NCBI RefSeq assembly: GCF_005116645.1
Contig: NZ_SWCM01000012.1
Location: 102,778 to 166,777, forward strand
DNA: 64,000 nucleotides
Source: Desulfopila sp. IMCC35006
Lineage (GTDB): Bacteria > Desulfobacterota > Desulfobulbia > Desulfobulbales > Desulfocapsaceae
Reading direction: 5' to 3'
The notes under the pieces were generated by a model. The model saw only the letters and a program-made list of their open reading frames with translations, made no database searches and was not told the origin of the DNA. This document shows positions 1 to 9,068 of this stretch, piece by piece (position 1 is the first letter of the stretch; every line of letters begins with the position of its first letter). The position numbers and the translations under genes are program-made.

Positions 1-147
1 CGTGATGCCATGACTGCCGACTGGACCAGATTGCCGTATGAAATATTGAGTGAAATCTCCAGCCGCATTATCAATGAGGTACGGGGCGTCAACAGGGTTG
101 TTTATGATATTTCCTCCAAGCCGCCGGCCACTATTGAGTGGGAATAA
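1..147 (+). CDS. guaA: GMP synthase (glutamine-hydrolysing), C-terminal end, 5' truncated by window
   Basis: Only the last 48 codons are present, read from base 1 to a TAA at 145-147. They contain [13 protein letters not shown], then RIINEV, and end in PPATIEWE, which is the highly conserved C-terminus of GuaA, the enzyme that aminates XMP to GMP with glutamine. This end forms the dimerisation domain, with the TIEWE tail close to the XMP site in known structures. Nothing can be said about the rest of the gene, which lies outside the window. No clear terminator follows, and the next gene starts 92 bases on. The identification rests on recognition of the tail and is firm. Confidence 0.93.
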   Translation, partial: RDAMTADWTRLPYEILSEISSRIINEVRGVNRVVYDISSKPPATIEWE

Positions 148-191
148 TAGGTAGTCTTTTATGTAACCATCTCAAATTCGAGGTTTTTACC

Positions 192-206
192 AACTCGTAA
201 CGAGTT
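192..206. promoter_or_regulatory. Short palindrome upstream of the NYN-domain gene
   Basis: AACTCG-TAA-CGAGTT is a perfect 6-3-6 inverted repeat about 34 bases before the ATG at 240. It could be an operator or a weak hairpin in the leader. No promoter elements were assigned around it, and a repeat this short can occur by chance. Confidence 0.25.
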
Positions 207-239
207 TATCCTGATTGGTGGGTTGATAGACGTGACAAT

Positions 240-995
240 ATGCTGAAAAGCGGAATTTATGTAGACGCGGAAAATATCCGAATGTGTGGTGGGTACGGCA
301 TGCGCTACGATGTGCTGGCCGAGCTCGGCAGCGTTGGCAACTCGACGCTGCTCCGGGCCAACTCCTATCTTGCCGAAGATCGGGAACGGACCAAGGACGA
401 CCCGGAGTATCGCCAAAAACTCTATCGATATCATAGTGTTATTCGTCAGTGTGGCTTCAAGGTCATCAAAAAATATGTCAAACACTTTGTTGATGACGAA
501 GGTATTCTCACCACCAAGGCCAATGCCGATATGGATCTGGCCATTGACGCCCTGCTCCAGGCGAGAAACCTTGATCGGATCATCTTGCTTACCGGCGATG
601 GTGATTTTATTCGTCTGGTTCTTGCCCTGCAGAATATGGGCTGTCGGGTGGAAGTGATTGGTTTTAATCATGTCAGCAATGATTTGAAAGAGGCTGCCGA
701 TAACTTTCTGTCAGGTTTTCTGATCCCCGGCCTTTTACCGATTATCGGGGAGAACAGGCAGCGAGGGATTCCGATCAATTATAATGCGGACAGGGGATTT
801 GGCTTTATGCGTTATTATCGCCTTTCGTCGGAAGGCCTTTTGCCGCAGTCGGTTTTTTTTCATTGTTCAAAGGCTCAGGATATCAACGATTCGCTGTTTC
901 TTGATTCGGCGAATATCTTTGAATTCACCATCGTCAAGAATCCGGACAACAGCGGTCGGACTGAAGCCTGGGATATTCAATCTATTGATGCATGA
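240..995 (+). CDS. NYN-domain (LabA/DUF88-like) protein with a cold-shock-like C-terminal domain
   Basis: A 251-residue soluble protein. Residues 1-165 look like a NYN/PIN-type nuclease domain: YVDAENI near the start gives D9, NADMDLAID gives D97 and D99, and TGDGDF gives D120 and D122, the usual acidic metal-binding set of this fold. Residues about 174-245 resemble a cold-shock/OB-type nucleic-acid-binding domain, with RGFGFM at 185-190 and VFFHCS at 205-210 in the positions of the RNP motifs. The sum suggests RNA binding and cleavage, but this is inference. The stop overlaps the start of the next gene (ATGA at 992-995), so the two are probably translated together. The Shine-Dalgarno sequence in front of the ATG is poor. 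Confidence 0.82.
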   Translation: MLKSGIYVDAENIRMCGGYGMRYDVLAELGSVGNSTLLRANSYLAEDRERTKDDPEYRQKLYRYHSVIRQCGFKVIKKYVKHFVDDEGILTTKANADMDLAIDALLQARNLDRIILLTGDGDFIRLVLALQNMGCRVEVIGFNHVSNDLKEAADNFLSGFLIPGLLPIIGENRQRGIPINYNADRGFGFMRYYRLSSEGLLPQSVFFHCSKAQDINDSLFLDSANIFEFTIVKNPDNSGRTEAWDIQSIDA

Positions 996-2113
996 CGGCG
1001 CATCGAATTGTCTCGCCGCCGGCTTTTATGAAAAAATTTTATGCCCCCGACGTACTTGACGCATTTTGCCAGGACCCATCCACCTGCAAGGTAACGGTTC
1101 TTGGTTCCGGCAATATTAACGATACCTACCTGGTTCAGGCCGGTTCCCAATCCTTTGTTCTGCAGAGAATCAACAGCGACGTGTTCAAGGAACCGCTGCG
1201 AGTCATCAATAATTTTCAAAAAGTCAGCAACCACCTCCTTCAATACAACAACAGGGCCGGACGACAATTACAGGTGGCCGAACCGGTGCTGACTACCGAA
1301 AACTGCTTATATTACCGTGACGATTCCGGCTCTTTCTGGCGAGCCCAGACGTATATCAAGCATAAAAATTATCGGGTTCTGACCAGTTCCGGGCAGGCGC
1401 GTCAGGTCGGCCGGGTACTGGCTTCTTTTCATCGCCGTATCAGCGAGTTAGATGTCCAGGGGCTGCATGACCCTCTGCCGGGCTTTCATTACCTGCCAGG
1501 TTATCTGCAAGAGTATGACAACGAGATGCTCAAGAGACCGACCGGCGCCGTTGCAGCCGGTGAAGTTCAGGCATGTATGGCAGCTGTTGAACGGTATCGC
1601 CTGCAGGCAGCAACTCTCGAAAACGCTAAAAACAGTGGTATTCTTACTCTCCAGCCAATCCATGGCGATCCGAAAGTAGATAACTTCGTCTTTAATGATC
1701 AAGGTGATGTGGATGGTCTGATCGATCTTGATACTGTGGCCATGGGCCTTGTGCATTACGATCTGGGAGATTGCCTGCGTTCCTGTTGCAACCGGTCAGG
1801 AGAAACGGGGACAGATGATGTCGTGGACCTGTTTGACATGACGTTCTGCCGGGCGCTGCTTGACGGCTATTTTTCCGGTTCCGCACCGCTGCTGACAAAA
1901 GAACAGTGCAACTATGTTTTTGATGGAGTGTTGCTGATCTGTTTTGAACTGGGCCTCCGTTTTTTTACCGATCATCTGCGCGGCAACCTTTATTTCAAAG
2001 TGCAGCAGGACGGCGACAATCTCTTTAAAGCTCTCCGGCAGTTCCGACTGGCCGATGCTATCGCTGAACGGGAATTGGAGATCCGGAAGATGGTGTTGGA
2101 TTGTGGGCACTGA
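992..2113 (+). CDS. Aminoglycoside-phosphotransferase-fold small-molecule kinase
   Basis: A 373-residue protein of the APH/choline-kinase fold. The N-terminal half has GSGNINDTYLV (about 38-48), a glycine-rich nucleotide loop, and YIKHK. The catalytic loop is HGDPKVDN (224-231), and IDLDT (244-248) is the metal-binding aspartate motif. The closest recognisable relatives are sugar kinases of the N-acetylhexosamine 1-kinase type, but the substrate cannot be told from sequence. The ATG at 992 overlaps the stop of the NYN gene. An internal ATG at 1028 is an alternative start and would remove only a variable leader. What a kinase and a NYN nuclease would do together is unknown. Confidence 0.78.
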   Translation: MTAHRIVSPPAFMKKFYAPDVLDAFCQDPSTCKVTVLGSGNINDTYLVQAGSQSFVLQRINSDVFKEPLRVINNFQKVSNHLLQYNNRAGRQLQVAEPVLTTENCLYYRDDSGSFWRAQTYIKHKNYRVLTSSGQARQVGRVLASFHRRISELDVQGLHDPLPGFHYLPGYLQEYDNEMLKRPTGAVAAGEVQACMAAVERYRLQAATLENAKNSGILTLQPIHGDPKVDNFVFNDQGDVDGLIDLDTVAMGLVHYDLGDCLRSCCNRSGETGTDDVVDLFDMTFCRALLDGYFSGSAPLLTKEQCNYVFDGVLLICFELGLRFFTDHLRGNLYFKVQQDGDNLFKALRQFRLADAIAERELEIRKMVLDCGH

Positions 2114-2146
2114 CAGGCGATTGAATGAGCCGGGGATGATTAATAG

Positions 2147-2322
2147 CAAGCCACTAATCCCGCCCAAAAGCGTTGCGGGATTATTTTCAAGGCCCCTTGA
2201 GGGTACTCAGTTCAGTACTCGCTTGACGGGTACTCTCTTCAGTACTCGCTTGACGGGTATAAGTTCCTTCACGAAAAACTTCTCTTCTAAAGAGCACAAG
2301 AGAAGTTTTTCTAAGTCACTAA
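2147..2322 (-). repeat. Interspersed modular repeat, copy 1 (minus orientation)
   Basis: Read on the minus strand, this stretch has the same modules as the two copies near 52.6 kb: TTAGTGACTTAGAAA; a hairpin with arms at 2298-2310 and 2274-2286 (13-bp stem, 11-base loop); the link CGTGAAGGAACTTAT; two 27-bp units (2211-2264) built on ACCCGTCAAGCGAGTACTGA; a degenerate third unit; and a closing hairpin ATCCCGC/GCGGGAT (2157-2163 with 2175-2181). The sequence of the first stem differs from that at 52.5 kb, yet both arms still pair. It lies between two convergent genes and no protein-coding potential is convincing. It may also end transcription of one or both neighbours. Confidence 0.85.
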
Positions 2323-2325
2323 GCC

Positions 2326-3690
2326 CTATCCCATGCTTTCGATTGAATAGAGATACTGGCCGATGGTATCGGCCAGGTGCGGCTGGAGATTGACAAATTC
2401 GATGCCGATGCGGGTTTCGGCAGGGTCGATCTGCATATTTCTGACCGTGCCGTTGATCTGCTGTTCTTCTTTTATTCCCGGCAGCAGGCAGCGGAGGAGA
2501 ATGGAGGTATTCAGGTCGATCTGCGGCAGAGGGATGCCGTTTTTATGTTTGATCAGATACAGTCCGCCGGTTGAACTCAGATCGACAAGGTTCCCATAAA
2601 GCTCCGGTTGTTGATGGATATGAAAGGTGCTGGGGATAAAAATTGAACTCCTCTTGGCTTTTCGCAGCTCATGATAGTGAATCGCCCCTGGATATTCCAA
2701 AAAGAGGAGCTGGGAGGGGGAATCGACCGCCTTGAGGAGTTGCGACTTGAACATCCATACCCGTCCTTTATGGACATATTTAATGACAATCCTTTGTTTT
2801 CCGCCGACCAGATCCTCCATATCGGACGAGGGCTGAGGATTGGTGGCAATCAGATAATTTTCCTGGAGCATGCCGACCATGACACTTTCAAACAGGGAGT
2901 CCAGGTGCGGAAATTCCAGCTGGAGCCGGGATCCGATCTCCAGAGGAATGCGCTTGCCGAGGGTTGACAGGTGTTGCAAGGGCAGTTGCAGCCTGTTTGC
3001 TGAAGACGCTTTGCTGTGCACCTTATTCCTTTCGCCGCCAAGACGAAAGGCTTCCATGATGATGGAAATCAGCGGTTTGTTAATCTGTCTCTTTCGCTGG
3101 CCGTTGAAGTAGCGTATTCTGATGACGGTTTCCTGCCAAGACAGGATGAGGTGTGCTGCCGCCTCCCCGGTGAAGTGTTTGGTTTCTGCACCGATCAGGG
3201 CGCCCTCCTTGACATAGAGGTGGCCGGTGTCATGCTGGCGATTGACCTGGAGAGTGCAGGTCTTTTCCTCAGTCTCGAGCATTTGCAGCAGACTATGGAT
3301 GGGAATGCCTTTAACCGTTCCGCTGGTTGCCGAGTCGAGCAGTTCCCCGGCATGCATGAGCAGATTCGAAGTGTTAACCGGTTTTTCGAGACAGTGACTG
3401 GCCCCGCGCCGCATGGCTTCTTCCGGGATGTAGCCATCGTCTCTGGATAAGGCAATGCAGGGAATATAGGGAAACGTATGGGTGAGCAGTGAAAAATCTT
3501 CCAGGGAGCTGCTTTTCGGCAGGGAGAGGTCGCAGACGACCAGATCGACCTGCTGTTGAGACATGATTGTTATGGCTGCTCGTTCTTCTCTTGCGGTCAG
3601 GACGTTGATTTCTTGTTGCCAATGCTCAAAAAGACCGACCAGCGCCTTGAGTTCGACAGCTTCATTTTCGATGATGACGACGGTTTTCAT
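2326..3690 (-). CDS. Receiver-DUF4388-YcgR/PilZ signalling protein
   Basis: A 454-residue cytoplasmic protein with four parts. Residues 1-120 are a CheY-like receiver, with an EN-E acidic patch after the first strand, D-L-S as the likely phospho-acceptor (VDLVVCDLSLP, about D54) and a late K in EKP. Residues about 125-215 look like a DUF4388 domain (IPIHSLLQMLE). Residues about 235-340 look like the YcgR N-terminal domain, and about 345-450 is a PilZ domain, whose c-di-GMP motif survives as KAKRSS followed by DLSSTGG. It would therefore link phosphorylation to c-di-GMP binding, perhaps for motility or surface behaviour. The RxxxR part is degenerate, so nucleotide binding is not certain. It is transcribed alone, away from tgt. 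Confidence 0.75.
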   Translation of the reverse strand: MKTVVIIENEAVELKALVGLFEHWQQEINVLTAREERAAITIMSQQQVDLVVCDLSLPKSSSLEDFSLLTHTFPYIPCIALSRDDGYIPEEAMRRGASHCLEKPVNTSNLLMHAGELLDSATSGTVKGIPIHSLLQMLETEEKTCTLQVNRQHDTGHLYVKEGALIGAETKHFTGEAAAHLILSWQETVIRIRYFNGQRKRQINKPLISIIMEAFRLGGERNKVHSKASSANRLQLPLQHLSTLGKRIPLEIGSRLQLEFPHLDSLFESVMVGMLQENYLIATNPQPSSDMEDLVGGKQRIVIKYVHKGRVWMFKSQLLKAVDSPSQLLFLEYPGAIHYHELRKAKRSSIFIPSTFHIHQQPELYGNLVDLSSTGGLYLIKHKNGIPLPQIDLNTSILLRCLLPGIKEEQQINGTVRNMQIDPAETRIGIEFVNLQPHLADTIGQYLYSIESMG

Positions 3691-3862
3691 GATAATGGGG
3701 TTCTGAGTTGAAGTCGGATGTAGAGGGCGTTATTCTTTTCACGGCTTCTCTTAGTATGCAGAAAATTCTACGTAAAAGCAAAGATCTTGGTAACTATTCA
3801 GATATATGCAGGAATCCTTCAGAACCACGGGCACTTGCAAATTCCTGCGAACGATGCTATGA

Positions 3863-5029
<1,167 letters not shown>

Positions 5030-5122
5030 TTACCATGCACACAGTTTTATGATTATATATGTAAGTGATGTGCCATTGAACACATTTTTACATATCCACG
5101 TTACTTTTTTGGAGGATTTATT

Positions 5123-5482
5123 ATGACAGGAATTGCTTATGCGGCTGCCCCTGCTGCTGGCGGCAGTATGGGTGCCGGAGGATTTGCCTCATTTATCCCG
5201 CTTATTCTGATCTTTGTTGTCTTTTACTTTTTGCTGATCAGGCCACAGCAGAAGCAGGCAAAACTGCATCAGGCCTTCCTCAATGATTTGAAAAAAGGCC
5301 AGAAAGTAGTCACTAAAGGCGGTTTGCACGGCGTTATACTCGCAGTGGCGGATACGGTCATTACCCTGGAAATCGCTAAAGATATTTCCGTGAAGGTTTC
5401 CCGGGATGCGATCGGTGGCTCGCTCAATAAAGATGGCGGTACTGCCCCGGTCAAAAAAGATCTGAAAAGCTCCGGTGGTTGA
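5123..5482 (+). CDS. yajC: Sec translocase accessory subunit YajC
   Basis: A 119-residue protein with a short alanine/glycine-rich N-terminus, one membrane segment (about residues 22-40, rich in I, L, F and V) directly followed by LIRPQQKQ, and a cytoplasmic domain with the usual KKGQKVVTKGG motif. YajC binds SecDF-YidC at the inner membrane. GGAGG stands 8 bases before the ATG. The gene follows tgt at 93 bases, so the pair may share a transcript, but a hairpin terminator follows and secD/secF are not adjacent, which separates this copy from the canonical operon. Confidence 0.95.
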   Translation: MTGIAYAAAPAAGGSMGAGGFASFIPLILIFVVFYFLLIRPQQKQAKLHQAFLNDLKKGQKVVTKGGLHGVILAVADTVITLEIAKDISVKVSRDAIGGSLNKDGGTAPVKKDLKSSGG

Positions 5483-5530
5483 GGAATTAAAGGCTGCTGA
5501 TATCCTCACAGGTTGTGGAGAAAGATTAAA

Positions 5531-5570
5531 AAGCCGGATTGCCCAGGAGGGTGATTCGGCTTCTTCTATT
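5531..5570 (+). terminator. Probable intrinsic terminator after yajC
   Basis: AAGCCG (5531-5536) pairs with CGGCTT (5557-5562), with an inner GCCC/GGGT pairing, and CTTCTATTT follows. It sits 50 bases after the yajC stop and just before rnhA. Confidence 0.6.
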
Positions 5571-5593
5571 TATTGAGTTCGTGAGAAACAGGT

Positions 5594-6304
5594 ATGGCAG
5601 GGAAAAAATACTATGCAGTGGCTGTAGGTCGCAGCACGGGGATATATACCGACTGGGCGACTGCAGAAAAACAGGTCAAAGGCTTTGCTGCGGCAAAATT
5701 TAAAAGTTTCCCAACCAGGGCGGAAGCCGAAGCATGGCTGGCAAACCCCGTCTATCAGAAAAAAGAGCGGCCCGGTGAAAGTCGGCAGGAACCTTACGCC
5801 AAACCGGCTCCACAGCCCTGTGACCCTGAGGCCATTATAGTTTATACCGATGGAGGCAGCATCAATAACCCCGGTCCCGGCGGCTATGGGGTTGTCATTG
5901 AAACCGACGGTACGCGGCGGGAGCTCTCCGGTGGTTTTCGACATACCACCAACAATCGGATGGAAATGATGGCGGCCATCGTTGCCTTGCGGGAACTGCG
6001 GAGATGCGGGAAAAAAATCATTCTCTTCTCCGATTCAAGCTATCTGGTAAACGGCATAAAAAAAGGCTGGGCGAAGAAATGGCGGACTAGGGGGTGGCAA
6101 AAAAGTGACGGACAGCCGGTGTTGAATATTGATCTCTGGCGGGAGCTGCTTGACCTGCTGGAGGGCGTCGATGTCAGTTTTAACTGGGTGAAGGGACATG
6201 CCGGCAACGAGCTTAATGAGCGCTGTGACCGACTGGCTGTAGCCGCCGCCCGGCAGAGCGATATGGTGACGGATGTGGTCTATGAAGCGGCGATGGCGTC
6301 GTAA
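5594..6304 (+). CDS. rnhA: Ribonuclease H1 with N-terminal viroplasmin (hybrid-binding) domain
   Basis: A 236-residue RNase HI that cleaves RNA in RNA-DNA hybrids. Residues 1-50 form the caulimovirus viroplasmin/HBD domain (KKYYAVAVGRSTGIYTDW, then a K-rich helix and FPTRAEAEAWL), known from eukaryotic RNase H1 and some bacteria to bind hybrid duplexes. A linker of about 30 residues leads to the catalytic domain, where D86 (YTDGG), E124 (RMEMMA), D147 (SDSSY) and D212 (ERCDRLA), with H202 in the flexible loop, complete the active site. This two-domain form is longer than the 155-residue E. coli enzyme. Confidence 0.93.
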   Translation: MAGKKYYAVAVGRSTGIYTDWATAEKQVKGFAAAKFKSFPTRAEAEAWLANPVYQKKERPGESRQEPYAKPAPQPCDPEAIIVYTDGGSINNPGPGGYGVVIETDGTRRELSGGFRHTTNNRMEMMAAIVALRELRRCGKKIILFSDSSYLVNGIKKGWAKKWRTRGWQKSDGQPVLNIDLWRELLDLLEGVDVSFNWVKGHAGNELNERCDRLAVAAARQSDMVTDVVYEAAMAS

Positions 6305-6331
6305 AATTAATGCTCAGCGGCGTGTAAAATT

Positions 6332-6952
6332 GTGACGAAAGAACTCTTTAAAGGTTCCATCCTGTTCGGGCCGGTACCGGCGGTGCTGGTGACGACAATT
6401 AACCGGGAAGGTAAGGTCAATGTGTTTACCGTCGGCTGGACCGGAGTCGCCTGCTCCCATCCACCGCTGGTGACCATTGCCGTGCGCAAGGAACGATTAT
6501 CCTATGACAATATCCGGGCCACCGGCGAATTCGTCATTAATCTTACGACCCGTGAGATGGTCAAGATGACCGATTTCTGTGGCTGTCGATCGGGGCGTAC
6601 CGTCGATAAAATTAAACATTTCGGCATGGAGCTGGAACCTGGAAGCAACATCGTGGTCCCATCCCTGAAAAAAAGCCCGGTTGCGCTGGAATGTAAAGTC
6701 CGTTCGGTGACCGAGCTCGGCAGCCATGATCTCTTTGTTGCCGAGATTGTCGGCAATAAGGTGGAAAAATCGCTTATTGACCAGAATGGTACGATTCAGT
6801 TGGGCAAAGCCGGACTGCTTGCCTATTGCCATGGTGAATATTTCTCCCTTTCCCGGCAGCCACTGGGCACTTTCGGCTATTCAGTCGCCAGGAAGTCCGT
6901 TCGTCAGGCGAGGCACCAAAAGAAGTTTGCGCCGAGAAAGGTAAAGAAATAG
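6332..6952 (+). CDS. Flavin reductase-like (FMN-binding split barrel) protein
   Basis: A 206-residue protein of the flavin reductase/FMN-binding split-barrel family: P-VPAVLVTT near residue 15, VNVFTVGWTGVACSHPP, then FVINLTT and a CGCRSG loop. Family members bind FMN and reduce flavin or act as electron-transfer oxidoreductases; the partner here is unknown. The start is GTG, because the only upstream ATG runs into a stop within six codons. The C-terminal 15 residues are strongly basic (RQARHQKK, RKVKK), which is unusual for the family. It ends 51 bases from the convergent membrane-protein operon, with a palindrome between. Confidence 0.8.
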   Translation: MTKELFKGSILFGPVPAVLVTTINREGKVNVFTVGWTGVACSHPPLVTIAVRKERLSYDNIRATGEFVINLTTREMVKMTDFCGCRSGRTVDKIKHFGMELEPGSNIVVPSLKKSPVALECKVRSVTELGSHDLFVAEIVGNKVEKSLIDQNGTIQLGKAGLLAYCHGEYFSLSRQPLGTFGYSVARKSVRQARHQKKFAPRKVKK

Positions 6953-6965
6953 TACCCTCGCCCCT

Positions 6966-6990
6966 GGTTCCCATGCGCCGCATGGGAACC
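6966..6990. terminator. Perfect 12-bp palindrome between convergent genes, REP-like or two-way terminator
   Basis: GGTTCCCATGCG at 6966-6977 and CGCATGGGAACC at 6979-6990 form a perfect inverted repeat around one base. It lies in the 50-base gap between two convergent genes, the usual place for a bidirectional terminator or a REP-type palindrome. No T-run follows on either strand, which weakens the terminator reading. Confidence 0.5.
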
Positions 6991-7002
6991 GGCCAGACCT
7001 CA

Positions 7003-7296
7003 TTACCTTCTGATAGGGGTCTTTCGCTTCTCGACATATTGAAAGAATGCCGGAAAGGCGACAAAAAACACCACGCAGATAATATATTCAATACCTTTGA
7101 TGTGCGTATAAAAATCAACCATGGTGTGTATCGGTTGAACCATACCGGATGCCACAAGATACTGTCGCATCAGTTCCGTCACTTGCCAGTTGACCCGGTG
7201 CAGTCCGCCAACTAAGGCAGCCAGAGCCCACATCCCAAATAAACACCCGGTCCCTGCCATGAATATTCTGGTAGATTTCATATCCTTGATAGCCAT
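7003..7296 (-). CDS. Small inner-membrane subunit of the NrfD-type redox complex (two segments)
   Basis: A 97-residue protein with two predicted membrane segments, one around residues 14-32 (FMAGTGCLFGMWALAALV) and one around 68-90 (IICVVFFVAFPAFFQYV), and a basic C-terminus. AGGAG stands 6 bases before the ATG at 7296; the reading frame is open further upstream but has no other good start. Its first half is similar to the next upstream gene product (G-x-W-x-x-A-x-x-V-G-G, then LMR-YL), so the two are probably duplicates. It is the last gene of the redox operon, and small membrane subunits like HmcD/HmcE accompany such complexes. No known family can be named with confidence. Confidence 0.68.
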   Translation of the reverse strand: MAIKDMKSTRIFMAGTGCLFGMWALAALVGGLHRVNWQVTELMRQYLVASGMVQPIHTMVDFYTHIKGIEYIICVVFFVAFPAFFQYVEKRKTPIRR

Positions 7297-7328
7297 ATCT
7301 TTCTCCTGCTGATGAATATTTGTTTCTC

Positions 7329-7526
7329 TTATACGCCCGTGATTGCGGTAAGATACCCTCGAAGCATGGCCAGAGGGCCGGAACTCATCATGCCGCCGAC
7401 AATGCAGGCAACTCCCCAGATACCAATCAGGCAGCACAGTGCAATGCCAGCCTTGAGGGTAAAGCCCATGATTTCGTCGCTAAGGTCTACCTGAATTTTG
7501 TCTTTGGTGATAATCGGGGTATTCAT
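7329..7526 (-). CDS. Small inner-membrane subunit, paralogue of the downstream gene product
   Basis: A 65-residue protein starting at the ATG at 7526, 5 bases after GGAGG; an ATG four codons earlier would place that site inside the gene. One membrane segment covers about residues 22-44 (GIALCCLIGIWGVACIVGGM), followed by LMRGYLTAITG-like sequence that parallels the neighbour. It lies between the NrfD-like gene, 280 bases upstream, and its paralogue, 32 bases downstream. The role is presumably to stabilise or anchor the redox complex; this is inference from context. Confidence 0.65.
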   Translation of the reverse strand: MNTPIITKDKIQVDLSDEIMGFTLKAGIALCCLIGIWGVACIVGGMMSSGPLAMLRGYLTAITGV

Positions 7527-7805
7527 GGTGTCCTCCATTGGTACGTATTGATCTCGGTGTTCCAGCTAACCATCCTTTGTGTATGGAGTTGCATCAGACG
7601 TGCCAGAAGCCTGTCTACCAAAGGGACATTGAGTAATATTTTTAACTAACTGTAATAAATAGGTTTATCTTGTTTCTAGAAATCTCTCTGCGCATTTTCC
7701 GCAAAGCAAAGCAAGTATTTAACTAAAAACTGTTGTATGGCGGCGGGTAGCAGTGCAACAGAGCTACATAACTGTTGTACATCCTGCAGGATAGGTGCCT
7801 TGTCT

Positions 7806-9068
7806 TTACTTATCCATGGAGGATTCCTGCCAGTCAAAGACGATCGGCAACCGATAGACGATAAAACGGTAGACAATAAAATAGAGGGCATAGAGGGTGA
7901 CGGTCAGCCAGATCTCCTTCCAGTAAGGTACGTCCTGGTAGAGCTGGTAGTTGAAACAGAAAATGGCCGTATTCAGACGATTCCAGACCACCCCGACGAC
8001 CGCAATAAAAGCGGCAATGCGAACGGGCCGCACCGATTCGTTGCGGACCCCGCGGGCAAAAAGCATCATCGGCAGCACGACCCCGAGACCTATCTCCATA
8101 AGATAATAAAAGCCCCAGCCGGTGAGAAGGAGTTCCCATTCATTGTCGTGGGCGACCGCCACCAGTTTAATGACCAGATAGGTGATCATTGCATAGGACG
8201 CACCTTTGGCCATGCCCAGCGTCATCCTCTCGAGATTTTCCCTGAAGGCCTTGCCGCAGCGCCAGTGCATGAAGCGGTTGATCAGGGTTGAGCTGACGAT
8301 AACCATAGCCAGCCCGCCAAAGACCGCCGAACAGAGAAAATGAATCCATTGAAACTCAATGGAAAGCCACAGAGGGTGGAGCTTGGTTGGGGCATAATTA
8401 AAGAGAGCCCCCAGGGCGCCCTGGTGCAGGGTAGACAGAATAATTCCTGCAATGGTAAGACCGAGGCCGATTCGTTTTATGTACTGTTTCCAGGCAGGTC
8501 GGCCAAGCCATTCAAACAGGGCGGGGAGTACCTCGGCAATCTGCACCGAAAGATAGGTGGCCACATGCCAGGCGACGAGAAAAAGAACTGCGGCAGGGCC
8601 AAGGGAGACAAACATCGGGTAAGCCAGTCGCCAGGGCATGCCCAGATCCACCTCGAGATACACGACGGCGAAGAAATAGCCAAGCAATCCGTTCAGCAGG
8701 GCCAGACGTTCAATCGGGTGGAAATCTTCGCGCCCAAAAAGAGTCACCGTAGTGCCCAGCAGAAAGCCGGACGCGGACAGCGGCACCATGCCAAAGAGGC
8801 CAAAGCCGAGAAAAAGACCCCACGGGTAATCGTTGGAGGCATGGGTGACTGAGCCAAGCCCGTATATATAGCGCTGCAACAGAAGAGGCAGCCCCACCGC
8901 AAAAATGACCAGAAGCAGCCAGTTCACGGGGTTTCGCCGCAATTGCTGCAGGTATTGCCTGGTCGTCAGGCCAAGGAAAAGTTTTTTGCGCAGGGTCCAC
9001 AGGGTTCCATCGGGCTGGCTTGAGCTGCTCACCGGTAAGTGGATATCTTCAGAGATTAACGCCTTCAT
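7806..9068 (-). CDS. NrfD/HmcC-like membrane quinone-interacting subunit
   Basis: A 420-residue polytopic protein of the NrfD/polysulfide-reductase membrane-anchor family, with about ten hydrophobic segments (for example WLLLVIFAVGLPLLL, AAVLFLVAWHVATYL, FLCSAVFGGLAMVIV). Such subunits exchange electrons between quinol and a periplasmic iron-sulfur subunit. Landmarks of the HmcC/HybB-type branch are seen in YPWGLFLGFGL, LEVDLGMPWRLAYPMF and SPLW-like WLSIEFQWIHFL. Its start overlaps the ferredoxin gene by four bases (ATGA), so the two products are made together. With the cytochrome it should form a periplasm-facing menaquinone:cytochrome oxidoreductase. Confidence 0.87.
   Translation of the reverse strand: MKALISEDIHLPVSSSSQPDGTLWTLRKKLFLGLTTRQYLQQLRRNPVNWLLLVIFAVGLPLLLQRYIYGLGSVTHASNDYPWGLFLGFGLFGMVPLSASGFLLGTTVTLFGREDFHPIERLALLNGLLGYFFAVVYLEVDLGMPWRLAYPMFVSLGPAAVLFLVAWHVATYLSVQIAEVLPALFEWLGRPAWKQYIKRIGLGLTIAGIILSTLHQGALGALFNYAPTKLHPLWLSIEFQWIHFLCSAVFGGLAMVIVSSTLINRFMHWRCGKAFRENLERMTLGMAKGASYAMITYLVIKLVAVAHDNEWELLLTGWGFYYLMEIGLGVVLPMMLFARGVRNESVRPVRIAAFIAVVGVVWNRLNTAIFCFNYQLYQDVPYWKEIWLTVTLYALYFIVYRFIVYRLPIVFDWQESSMDK

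Noticed and set aside
1944..2393. 149-codon plus-strand frame across the first modular repeat
   Set aside because: It starts inside the kinase gene in another frame and runs through the non-coding repeat into an antisense region.
8340..8852. 170-codon plus-strand frame
   Set aside because: It is antisense to the NrfD-like gene; its composition only mirrors that gene's codon bias.
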